This document shows, in pieces, positions 1 through 5,339 of a stretch of 5,339 nucleotides of DNA. The number at the start of each line of letters is the position of its first letter. Position 1 is the first letter of the stretch. The stretch is from Patescibacteria group bacterium. Lineage in GTDB: Bacteria > Patescibacteriota > Minisyncoccia > Phycocordibacterales > PALSA-1337. The stretch spans positions 1 through 5,339 of the forward strand of contig JAMDBV010000053.1 of the NCBI GenBank assembly GCA_023487965.1, read 5' to 3'. The position numbers and the translations under genes are program-made. The notes under the pieces were generated by a model that worked only from the letters and a program-made list of their open reading frames with translations, was not told the origin of the DNA and ran no database searches.

Positions 1-1201
1 GAATCTCACCGACCATGATAACATCCGGGTCCTGACGCAATGTCGTACGCAAACCGGAACTGAAGTCGTAACCGATCTCCGGTCGCACCTGCGACTGGCT
101 GACGCCTTCAAGCTGATATTCGACAGGGTCTTCGAGAGAAAGCACGTTATAACTCTCCCGATCGATCTCGCTCAAGACAGAATACAAAGTCGTCGATTTT
201 CCGGAACCGGTCGGACCGGTGATGAGAATCATGCCATACGGCTTGTTTATCGCTTCACGGAACAGATCGAGGTTACGCTTCGTCATACCCATATCGTCGC
301 GCGTACGAATGCCCTTGGCCTGGTCCAAGATACGCATCACGACTTTCTCGCCATAATAGGCCGGAAATGTCGAAACACGGAAATCGATCCTCCTACCGTC
401 TACGCGCGCGGTAAAACGTCCGTCTTGAGGTTTACGGCGTTCGTCGAGTCTCATATTGGAAAGCACCTTGATACGCGCAACCGCCGCCGAATGCACCTGC
501 GGTGGCAAAACGAGAGATGTGCTCAATATGCCGTCGACACGGAAACGCACCCGGACTTTGTCGCGCATATGCTCTATGTGTACGTCGGAGGCCTCGCCTT
601 CGACCGCGTAACGCACGATTGTCGCCACGATTTTGACCACCGGCGCGTCTTCTACGATCAGCGCTTCACCGGCCTCTTTCTTTTTCTCTTCATCATCTTT
701 GGCCTGACCTTTTACCGCTTTGGTCTCTACCGCGAGTTCGGTCTCGAGTTCCGAAAGCGCCCGCGAAACTTCTCCGGTCAAACCTTTATACGCCTCAAGG
801 ACCTTATTGTAATCATCGAGGGTTATCAGAAATATCTTGTACGGTACGTTATTCTTGGCGGTAAGGAAACTCAGTGCGTCACGCGCCTCCATATTGTCCG
901 GATCGACGATACCGACTTCCAATACGCCATCGGCCATACCGATCGGTACGAATCGGTAATGCGCCGCCGATTCTTCGGGAATATAATCCAAGACTTCAAA
1001 AGGTACGGTCGATGCATCGGTGATAGAACGCACCGGCATATTCATAAATTCACCTCGCGCGGATAAGATATCCTCCGGTTTGACCCCGTGAGCAATAAGA
1101 ACGTCATCGACACTGGCGCCGGATTGCGTCTGTTTGATGACATCTCTTAGGTCATCCTTCTTGATGAGGTCTTTTTTGAGCAGAATATCGATAATAGACA
1201 T
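1..1201 (-). CDS. pilB: Type IV pilus assembly ATPase PilB (GspE family), C-terminus cut by window edge
   Basis: Hexameric cytoplasmic ATPase that powers pilus extension. Translating the minus strand from ATG at 1201-1199 gives 400 uninterrupted residues with the family's domain order. An N-terminal MshEN/T2SSE_N-like domain (about 1-140) is followed by a charged Lys/Glu-rich linker (about 160-180), the N2 domain with an ASDVHIE motif (204-210), and the RecA-like ATPase core. The core shows Walker A GPTGSGKST (329-337), an Asp box LEDPVEY (356-362) and the start of Walker B, DPDVIMVGEI (391-400). The N-terminal extension excludes a PilT retraction ATPase. Full-length members are about 560-580 residues, so the His box and C-terminal domain, and any tetracysteine motif, lie outside the window. 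The start follows the upstream stop by one base. GspE of a type II secretion system is the alternative, but the PilN/PilO-like neighbours favour PilB. Confidence 0.95.
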   Translation of the reverse strand, partial: MSIIDILLKKDLIKKDDLRDVIKQTQSGASVDDVLIAHGVKPEDILSARGEFMNMPVRSITDASTVPFEVLDYIPEESAAHYRFVPIGMADGVLEVGIVDPDNMEARDALSFLTAKNNVPYKIFLITLDDYNKVLEAYKGLTGEVSRALSELETELAVETKAVKGQAKDDEEKKKEAGEALIVEDAPVVKIVATIVRYAVEGEASDVHIEHMRDKVRVRFRVDGILSTSLVLPPQVHSAAVARIKVLSNMRLDERRKPQDGRFTARVDGRRIDFRVSTFPAYYGEKVVMRILDQAKGIRTRDDMGMTKRNLDLFREAINKPYGMILITGPTGSGKSTTLYSVLSEIDRESYNVLSLEDPVEYQLEGVSQSQVRPEIGYDFSSGLRTTLRQDPDVIMVGEI

Positions 1202-1202
1202 G

Positions 1203-1538
1203 TTATTTCGTCGTGCTCGGCGGTGTAAAACCCGGTATTGGCGCGAATGGATTGGGTCTTCCAACCGGCTGTGGCGGTATGGCTACGGAAAAATCATTGA
1301 GTGACTGATATGCCGGACTTTCGAATATCGATTTGTCTATCCTCAATGACTGAATCTGGTTGAGCAAGGTAAGGACGTCGGTACCGACATTTGCTTCCGC
1401 GGTCACGTCGAGCAACGTTCCTCCATTGGTAGCCGTATCCGTCGGTGCCGGCTTCAAGAACCAATAATAGATTATGATCGAAACAACAACTATTATAGCC
1501 ATCCACATCCACGTATTTTTAGATGAATCGTTTTTCAT
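1203..1538 (-). CDS. Small single-pass membrane protein, possible PilP-like pilus component
   Basis: A 111-residue protein with a short polar N-terminus, one strongly hydrophobic membrane segment (about 10-28) and an extracytoplasmic tail. The tail has a predicted helical stretch (about 52-66) and a Pro-rich end containing GRPNPFAP (93-100). There is no lipobox cysteine, so unlike canonical PilP it is not a lipoprotein. In proteobacterial PilP an extended N-terminal region binds the PilN-PilO heterodimer; the position here, directly after pilO-like and before pilB, fits a reduced protein of that role. That function is inferred from context and the NPF-type motif, not from clear homology. The start at 1538 is one base after the upstream TAA, and the TAA stop is one base before pilB. 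A shadow reading frame overlaps it and was discarded. Confidence 0.85.
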   Translation of the reverse strand: MKNDSSKNTWMWMAIIVVVSIIIYYWFLKPAPTDTATNGGTLLDVTAEANVGTDVLTLLNQIQSLRIDKSIFESPAYQSLNDFSVAIPPQPVGRPNPFAPIPGFTPPSTTK

Positions 1539-1539
1539 A

Positions 1540-2124
1540 TTATTGTTGTCGGAGCCAATACGTTGTTAATTGGACGGCGAAATCGTAACCACCTTTATCA
1601 TTCACCGCCATAGTCATATGTGTAAGATCGATAATGCGCAGACTGGACTCGAGATCGCGCATAAAGTCGATGAAATTACCGTACGATGTCGATGTATTGA
1701 ACGAAACACTGACCGTATCGAGCGTCGGCGCTGAAATAATGTTGTTCGGCATATCGCCGGACGGTGAACCTGCCATATCCTGACCATTGGGCGCGCCCGA
1801 CATTCTTGCTTGGGCATTTATGCCGCGAAGCACAATGCCACGGCGGTTCGCGATACTGTTTATGTCGATAATCAAACGGATATTATCGACGGAATTCGGC
1901 ACCATCTTGTCGATCCGCGCGCGGTCATCCTCTGAAAGAGAATTATACGCTTGCAAGACCTTGTCGCGCGTCGTGATCAGATTGTCGGCATTGGCAATAG
2001 CTTGACTGTATTGATCATTCACGGCCTGAACTGCCTTGACCTCGTCCCATTTCACCGTCGTATAGGTAAAATAGACGCCGAATGCGAGAACCGTCAATAT
2101 TGTTGCTGTAATGTTTTTGTTCAT
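1540..2124 (-). CDS. pilO: PilO-like type IV pilus inner-membrane alignment protein
   Basis: A 194-residue bitopic membrane protein: short cytoplasmic N-terminus, membrane segment (about 6-24), a coiled-coil-prone helical region (about 26-75), then a periplasmic part. The block IDINSIANRRGIVL (86-99) and the C-terminal pattern YGNFIDFMRDLESSLRIIDL (148-167) match the PilO style of paired ferredoxin-like folds. PilO pairs with PilN to link the cytoplasmic motor to the rest of the pilus machine. A Gly/Met/Asn/Pro-rich linker (about 105-135) separates the two halves. The frame stays open to ATG at 2163, which would add 13 residues and overlap the previous gene by 38 bases. I prefer ATG at 2124 because it follows the upstream TAG by one base, as at the other two junctions, and gives a normal short N-terminus. 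Confidence 0.82.
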   Translation of the reverse strand: MNKNITATILTVLAFGVYFTYTTVKWDEVKAVQAVNDQYSQAIANADNLITTRDKVLQAYNSLSEDDRARIDKMVPNSVDNIRLIIDINSIANRRGIVLRGINAQARMSGAPNGQDMAGSPSGDMPNNIISAPTLDTVSVSFNTSTSYGNFIDFMRDLESSLRIIDLTHMTMAVNDKGGYDFAVQLTTYWLRQQ

Positions 2125-2125
2125 G

Positions 2126-2809
2126 CTATTGATTGGTCGAGGAAGCGTCGTCCGAACCGCCACTTACGCTATTTTTGTAAAGCAGGGTCGACGGATCGAT
2201 AGCGGCGCTGAAATCAAATGATATCGTATTTGTATCGTCGAGAGACGGATTGGCCAGGATCGGATTCTTGACGATCTTGCGTAGACCGTATTCATCGAGT
2301 TTCGAAAACACATCGGACTGGAACGCGACAACCGACAGGGTCGTGCCATAACCTTTCATATTGATATTTATGAGCCCGGAATTGTTTTGGGGTGCCGACA
2401 AGTCAAAAGAAGTAAACCTTACCTTATCTACCGTAAATCGCGATATTATGTCGAAAACGTTTGACAAGGCGATATGGTTATTCAGTAACCGCGTCGCGGA
2501 ATCGATCTCCACATTGATTCGCTTCAATTCCTCTATGAGACTGGGGTTGAACTGGTTTTCTCGGTCAGCCAGTTGATTTTTGAGATCCTCCTGGGATTTC
2601 TGCATATAACTCTTCCATCCATACATGCCGCCGGCCGCGCCGAGCGAAATGATAAACAACAATATTGACAGATTGAAAAACAGACTGTTCCCGCGGGAAC
2701 GATGTGCTTGCGGTCTGGAAAAATTCATACCGACCCCGACACCGCCAGGTGCACCCGCCGTCGGCAACGGCTTTCGCGGTATGAATGATGTCTGAAATTT
2801 CGTCTCCAT
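2126..2809 (-). CDS. pilN: PilN-like type IV pilus inner-membrane protein
   Basis: A 227-residue bitopic protein and the first gene of the leftward operon. It has a long cytoplasmic tail (1-41) with SFIPRKPL near the start (8-15) and a Gly/Pro-rich stretch, one membrane segment (about 42-65), a charged coiled-coil-like region (about 66-110), and a periplasmic domain ending in a Ser/Gly/Asp-rich tail. The layout matches PilN, which binds PilM through its cytoplasmic tail and PilO through its periplasmic coiled coil. The tail here is longer than usual and carries SFIPRKP where canonical PilN has an INLLP-type motif. No pilM lies immediately upstream. The identity rests on topology and on order before the PilO-like gene. 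The stop is TAG at 2128-2126. A weak GGTGA precedes the ATG at 2809. Confidence 0.75.
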   Translation of the reverse strand: METKFQTSFIPRKPLPTAGAPGGVGVGMNFSRPQAHRSRGNSLFFNLSILLFIISLGAAGGMYGWKSYMQKSQEDLKNQLADRENQFNPSLIEELKRINVEIDSATRLLNNHIALSNVFDIISRFTVDKVRFTSFDLSAPQNNSGLININMKGYGTTLSVVAFQSDVFSKLDEYGLRKIVKNPILANPSLDDTNTISFDFSAAIDPSTLLYKNSVSGGSDDASSTNQ

Positions 2810-2812
2810 GCT

Positions 2813-2817
2813 TCACC
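2813..2817 (-). promoter_or_regulatory. Weak Shine-Dalgarno-like site before the pilN-like gene
   Basis: The minus strand reads GGTGA three bases before the ATG at 2809. The match to an anti-Shine-Dalgarno target is partial and the spacing is short. If transcription starts from the extended -10 just upstream, most of this site would be at or outside the 5' end of the mRNA, so its role is doubtful. Confidence 0.25.
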
Positions 2818-2818
2818 A

Positions 2819-2827
2819 ATTATAACA
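2819..2827 (-). promoter_or_regulatory. Candidate extended -10 promoter of the pilus operon
   Basis: On the minus strand this reads TGTTATAAT, a perfect extended -10 element (TG-N-TATAAT). No -35 hexamer lies 16-18 bases upstream; a TTGACT occurs at 2836-2831 but only six bases before the -10. Transcription starting about seven bases downstream would begin near 2812, only a few bases before the ATG at 2809, giving an almost leaderless mRNA. The match could be chance in an AT-rich region. Confidence 0.4.
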
Positions 2828-2884
2828 TCGAGTCAATGTTTTGGGCTGTGAATAAGTCATCGACTATGCCTATGGTGAATACGT

Positions 2885-2898
2885 ATTAAGGGCTTAAT
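2885..2898. repeat. Small palindrome in the divergent intergenic region
   Basis: ATTAAG-GG-CTTAAT is a six-base-arm inverted repeat with a two-base centre, lying between the divergent units. Its symmetry would suit a dimeric regulator, but it is short and AT-rich and could be chance. There is no second copy nearby. Confidence 0.25.
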
Positions 2899-2960
2899 TA
2901 TTGATCCTTGAGCGTATAAGCAAAATGGTTTTCCGCTTCGGATAATTATATACTCACACG

Positions 2961-2990
2961 TTTACAAGTACCGAATAAAACTAATATATC
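2961..2990 (+). promoter_or_regulatory. Weak candidate promoter for the NUDIX-glycosyltransferase unit
   Basis: TTTACA (2961-2966, five of six to the -35 consensus) is followed after 18 bases by TATATC (2985-2990, four of six to the -10). If used, transcription would start near 2997 and the downstream hairpin would fall in a 5' leader of about 60 bases. The AT-rich sequence offers other poor -10 matches, so this is tentative. Confidence 0.25.
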
Positions 2991-3000
2991 AATACTAGCT

Positions 3001-3030
3001 AAAAATTTTCAGACGCTTCTGTCTGAAAAT
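3001..3030 (-). terminator. Hairpin with T-run on the minus strand; possible terminator or leader hairpin
   Basis: A perfect 10-base inverted repeat, ATTTTCAGAC (3005-3014) and GTCTGAAAAT (3021-3030), encloses a six-base loop. In leftward RNA the 3' arm runs into a tract of five U, as in an intrinsic terminator, which could stop antisense transcripts before the pilus operon. In rightward RNA there is no U-tract, but an added G-U pair closes a four-base CUUC loop, so it could be a structured 5' leader for the downstream gene. The stem has only three G-C pairs, which weakens the terminator reading. The hairpin itself is certain; its role is not. Confidence 0.4.
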
Positions 3031-3041
3031 AGTGAATGATT

Positions 3042-3075
3042 GAGGATTATGCAATTCAATGCTAATATCTCATAA
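3042..3075 (+). other. GAGG site and eight-codon upstream ORF before the NUDIX-glycosyltransferase gene
   Basis: GAGG (3042-3045) is the best Shine-Dalgarno match in this leader. It lies three bases before an ATG at 3049, which opens the short frame MQFNANIS ending in TAA at 3073-3075. The same GAGG is 13 bases from the ATG at 3059, which is long. The short frame overlaps the start of the long gene in another frame. It may be a leader peptide, or chance with GAGG serving the longer gene. Confidence 0.2.
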
Positions 3076-3105
3076 TGTATCATCGCTAAAATATATGCAA
3101 TTCAA
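3048..3105 (+). repeat. Pair of 12-base direct repeats, each holding an ATG
   Basis: TATGCAATTCAA occurs at 3048-3059 and again at 3094-3105, 46 bases apart. Each copy contains an ATG followed by codons for Gln-Phe-Asn. The first opens only the eight-codon frame. The second is in frame with the NUDIX-glycosyltransferase gene at residue 13. This suggests a local duplication of a start region. Confidence 0.5.
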
Positions 3106-4501
3106 CCAAGCGGATCAAATAAAAGTTACCGCAGAAGGAGTATACCACAAATCGGCTGGCGGTTTTGTGTTTTATGAAGAGGAAAAGACCCACAGACTTT
3201 TTGTTGCACTTATAAAACCAAAAGGAAAAGATGGTTTTTTTATTCCTAAAGGTCACATAAAAAATGGTGAAACGCCAAAGGATGCAGCAACTAGAGAGAT
3301 TCGGGAGGAATTTGTTCTTGATAAGACCCCGGAATTTATTTCTGAGATCGGAGTAGAAAAATACTCTTTTACATTAGATAACAGTGATACTATACATTTC
3401 AAAGAAGTCACCATCTTTGTATTTAGACTTATGACAAAAGAAATTTTAAAAGTGCCGAAGGACGAAAACATAGAACAATCACAATGGCTAGAATTTTATA
3501 ATGCGCTAGGACAAATGCCCTATGACAAAGAAAATCTCCTAAGAGCACGACAAATATATTACTTCAAAAAACCAATAATTAAACACACGGGGAATAATAA
3601 CCCGTCATCGATTTCCGTATGCATACCCACCTTTAATGGTGCAGGAACAATAGAGAAAACTCTTGAATCGGTTTTATTGTCGTTGGAAACGATATCCATT
3701 CCACTAAAAAAAGAAATAATAGTCTGTTTGGATCATTGCACGGATAATACAGCAGAACTAGTAACTTCGTTTATACAAAAATATATAAATAATGGAATAC
3801 AAATCAAAGCAATCAAAAACGTCTATAAAAGAGGTAAGTCAGCGGCAATGAATACGATGTTCGAGTATACTAATTCTGATTTATTACATTTTGTAGACGA
3901 TGATGTCATCTTGGATTCTAATTGCGCTTCAAGGCTTATCGAAGCACTATCCATAAATAAAACGAGGTGTGTATTTAGTAAGTGGGTCCGCTCAAAAAGA
4001 TATGAGAAGAATCCATATAAAAGATTCTGGAGCGCAATTCTTGGAATTAAGTTTGATGCGCAACCTTATAGAAAGCCAAGCGAATACCTCTTAGGGGGGT
4101 CTGTACTATTGTTAAGGGAGAATTATGTGTATTTATCATCGGATATCGCCAACGAAGATCAATTCCTACAATATGTATATTGGCCAGACACAAAAAAAAT
4201 CAATGATTCGTTTTTGTATTTTAATTCCGTGAATTCCATATTAGATTATTATAGGCGCTTTATTAGAATAATGGGTAGCTCTCTGCAGATGAATAAAGAA
4301 TTCTCAAAAGATCGTATTCAATTCTGTTCGAGGGAATTAAAAAGAAGGGTTGATATCAAAAAGGTACTAAACTTCCCTACAAATCAGTTGATGCTTTTTT
4401 CCCTGTATAAAATAGTCAGGAGTATAACTCATATGATAGTCTCAATAAGGCTGTTTATAAACAAAGATTATGCCTGGCGAAGAATAAAACAAGGTACTTA
4501 A
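3059..4501 (+). CDS. NUDIX hydrolase-family 2 glycosyltransferase fusion protein
   Basis: A 480-residue, two-domain protein. Residues about 28-168 are a NUDIX domain, a fold that hydrolyses nucleoside diphosphates linked to another group. Its NUDIX box spans 65-87, with G65, E71, R79 and the metal-binding E80, E83 and E84 present; the usual Gly near the box end is Val86. IPKGHI (62-67) resembles Ap4A-hydrolase-type members. Residues about 184-400 are a GT-A glycosyltransferase: ISVCIPTFNGAGTIEKTLES (185-204), a DXD metal-nucleotide site in VDDDV (279-283), a GGS loop (346-348) and a likely catalytic-base ED (366-367). The C-terminus (about 444-468) is hydrophobic to amphipathic and may associate with the membrane. 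It probably transfers a sugar from a nucleotide donor; the acceptor is unknown. ATG 3059 is the first in-frame start (TGA at 3041-3043); ATG 3095, 12 residues in, is a real alternative. GC is far lower than in the pilus operon. Confidence 0.9.
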   Translation: MLISHNVSSLKYMQFNQADQIKVTAEGVYHKSAGGFVFYEEEKTHRLFVALIKPKGKDGFFIPKGHIKNGETPKDAATREIREEFVLDKTPEFISEIGVEKYSFTLDNSDTIHFKEVTIFVFRLMTKEILKVPKDENIEQSQWLEFYNALGQMPYDKENLLRARQIYYFKKPIIKHTGNNNPSSISVCIPTFNGAGTIEKTLESVLLSLETISIPLKKEIIVCLDHCTDNTAELVTSFIQKYINNGIQIKAIKNVYKRGKSAAMNTMFEYTNSDLLHFVDDDVILDSNCASRLIEALSINKTRCVFSKWVRSKRYEKNPYKRFWSAILGIKFDAQPYRKPSEYLLGGSVLLLRENYVYLSSDIANEDQFLQYVYWPDTKKINDSFLYFNSVNSILDYYRRFIRIMGSSLQMNKEFSKDRIQFCSRELKRRVDIKKVLNFPTNQLMLFSLYKIVRSITHMIVSIRLFINKDYAWRRIKQGT

Positions 4502-4522
4502 TCACAAAACTGAAAAGATATC

Positions 4523-5326
4523 ATGGACCAAGAAAAATACTATCAACAAATTAAGGACTTCAATATCAAACACTACACAGATGAAGTTCCGTATTATTCC
4601 ACGGCTTTACTTAGACCAGTTGAAGAAGCCATTTTGAAAACCCTTCGGGCGGGAGCAAAAATACTTGATCTAGGATGTGGATCTGGCCGTTTTTCGATCG
4701 GTGCAGCCAAGCTTGGGTTCGATTTGACAGGGGTCGATATTACTCCTGCGGCGATTGAGGCTGCACAAAAAAGAGCTCGTGAATCAAACCTCCATGACGT
4801 GAAATTCGTGGTTGGTGACATGACATCGTTACCATTCAATAATAACGAGTTTGATTTTGTATTTTGCCCACGTTTCGTAATCAATGCGGTTGCAACTAAA
4901 CAGAAGAGGAAAGAATCGATAAACGAAATGACTAGAGTGGTAAAAACTAATGGACTTGTATTTATAGAAAGTTTCAATAAATTATACGCCGGCACAAGTA
5001 TAACCTCTCCGATCAATAATTTTACTAGAGATATATGGATTAATATAAAAATGTTATGGTGTAAATTTTTTAAAATACATTATTCCGGGTTATTACCAGG
5101 CGATATAACTTACAAATCTAACAAAGTTCATGGTGCATCTGATGGATTTGCCCATATACCAACCGTATTTGAATTTAAAAGTACTATTCCCAGAAATTTA
5201 ATATATGAAATCAAATCAATACCCGAGATTCGTGGCTCTAAGAAATTGACTAAGGTCAGATACATATTGCACTCATTAATCAAATGGGCGCAAAATGAGA
5301 ATTCAGTCAAAATATCGAGAAATTAA
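4523..5326 (+). CDS. Class I SAM-dependent methyltransferase
   Basis: A 267-residue cytoplasmic protein with a Rossmann-fold methyltransferase core. Motif I, ILDLGCGSGRF (47-57), binds SAM. VDIT (71-74) supplies the acidic residue at the end of strand 2 that contacts the ribose. VVGDMTSLPF (96-105) is the adenine-contact loop, FDFVF (110-114) is motif IV-like, and the helix-strand NEMTRVVKTNGLVFIES (134-150) follows, as in the Methyltransf_11/25 families. The C-terminal part (about 155-267) is divergent and probably recognises the substrate. There are no features of rRNA, tRNA or DNA methylases that I can see, so a small-molecule, sugar or lipid acceptor is more likely. It starts 21 bases after the glycosyltransferase stop, in the same direction and with similar AT-rich codon use, so the two are probably co-transcribed. 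No strong Shine-Dalgarno is visible. No terminator is seen in the last 13 bases. Confidence 0.9.
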   Translation: MDQEKYYQQIKDFNIKHYTDEVPYYSTALLRPVEEAILKTLRAGAKILDLGCGSGRFSIGAAKLGFDLTGVDITPAAIEAAQKRARESNLHDVKFVVGDMTSLPFNNNEFDFVFCPRFVINAVATKQKRKESINEMTRVVKTNGLVFIESFNKLYAGTSITSPINNFTRDIWINIKMLWCKFFKIHYSGLLPGDITYKSNKVHGASDGFAHIPTVFEFKSTIPRNLIYEIKSIPEIRGSKKLTKVRYILHSLIKWAQNENSVKISRN

Positions 5327-5339
5327 GAGATTTGTAACA

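Noticed and set aside
425..1066. Open frame of 213 codons on the plus strand
   Set aside because: It lies opposite pilB, whose frame has clear ATPase motifs. The product is Arg/His/Phe-rich with no recognisable domain, which is typical of an antisense shadow in GC-rich coding sequence.
2125..2163. Upstream ATG adding 13 residues to the PilO-like protein
   Set aside because: It would overlap the coding end of the PilN-like gene by 38 bases, and the extra residues look unrelated to the family. The ATG at 2124 fits the operon's one-base spacing pattern.
2687..2700. Perfect 14-base palindrome GTTCCCGCGGGAAC
   Set aside because: It lies inside the pilN-like coding region, encodes part of an Arg-Ser-rich cytoplasmic tail, and has no second copy or regulatory context. 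Most likely chance in GC-rich codons.
2565..2819. 84-codon frame on the minus strand overlapping the start of the pilN-like gene
   Set aside because: Shadow frame. Its product lacks the membrane segment and coiled-coil pattern of the true frame, and it ends inside the gene.
2810..3058. Possible small RNA, tRNA or CRISPR in the intergenic region
   Set aside because: No cloverleaf, no regularly spaced repeats and no riboswitch-like conserved core could be seen. Only the single hairpin, a small palindrome and promoter-like motifs are visible.
4594..5016. 140-codon frame on the minus strand
   Set aside because: It is antisense to the methyltransferase core, whose SAM-binding motifs identify the real frame.

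Overview
The window suggests a bacterium of the candidate phyla radiation (Patescibacteria, Parcubacteria-like). This is an inference: the PilN/PilO-type proteins are divergent, and a very small membrane protein ending in a GRxNPFAP-type motif sits immediately before a PilB ATPase, an arrangement I associate with that group. No taxonomic marker gene is present, so the assignment is tentative.

Positions 1-2809 (minus strand) are a compact type IV pilus assembly operon read right to left: a PilN-like protein, a PilO-like protein, a 111-residue single-pass membrane protein that may play the PilP role, and the assembly ATPase PilB. PilB runs off the left edge just after the start of its Walker B motif. 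All three junctions have the same form, a stop codon, one base, then ATG, so translation is probably coupled. Together the products would form the inner-membrane alignment complex and the motor that extends the pilus.

Positions 2810-3058 are a divergent intergenic region. It contains a candidate extended -10 promoter almost touching the pilN-like start codon, a small palindrome, a weak rightward promoter candidate, and a 10-bp-stem hairpin. No gene is visible there.

Positions 3059-5326 (plus strand) hold a two-gene unit of clearly lower GC content. The first gene is an unusual fusion of a NUDIX hydrolase domain to a family 2 (GT-A) glycosyltransferase. The second is a class I SAM-dependent methyltransferase 21 bases downstream. 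They look like a small glycan or lipid-linked sugar modification cassette, probably acquired separately from the pilus operon. Nothing in the sequence proves a functional link between the two units. The NUDIX-glycosyltransferase fusion is the most unusual feature of the window.
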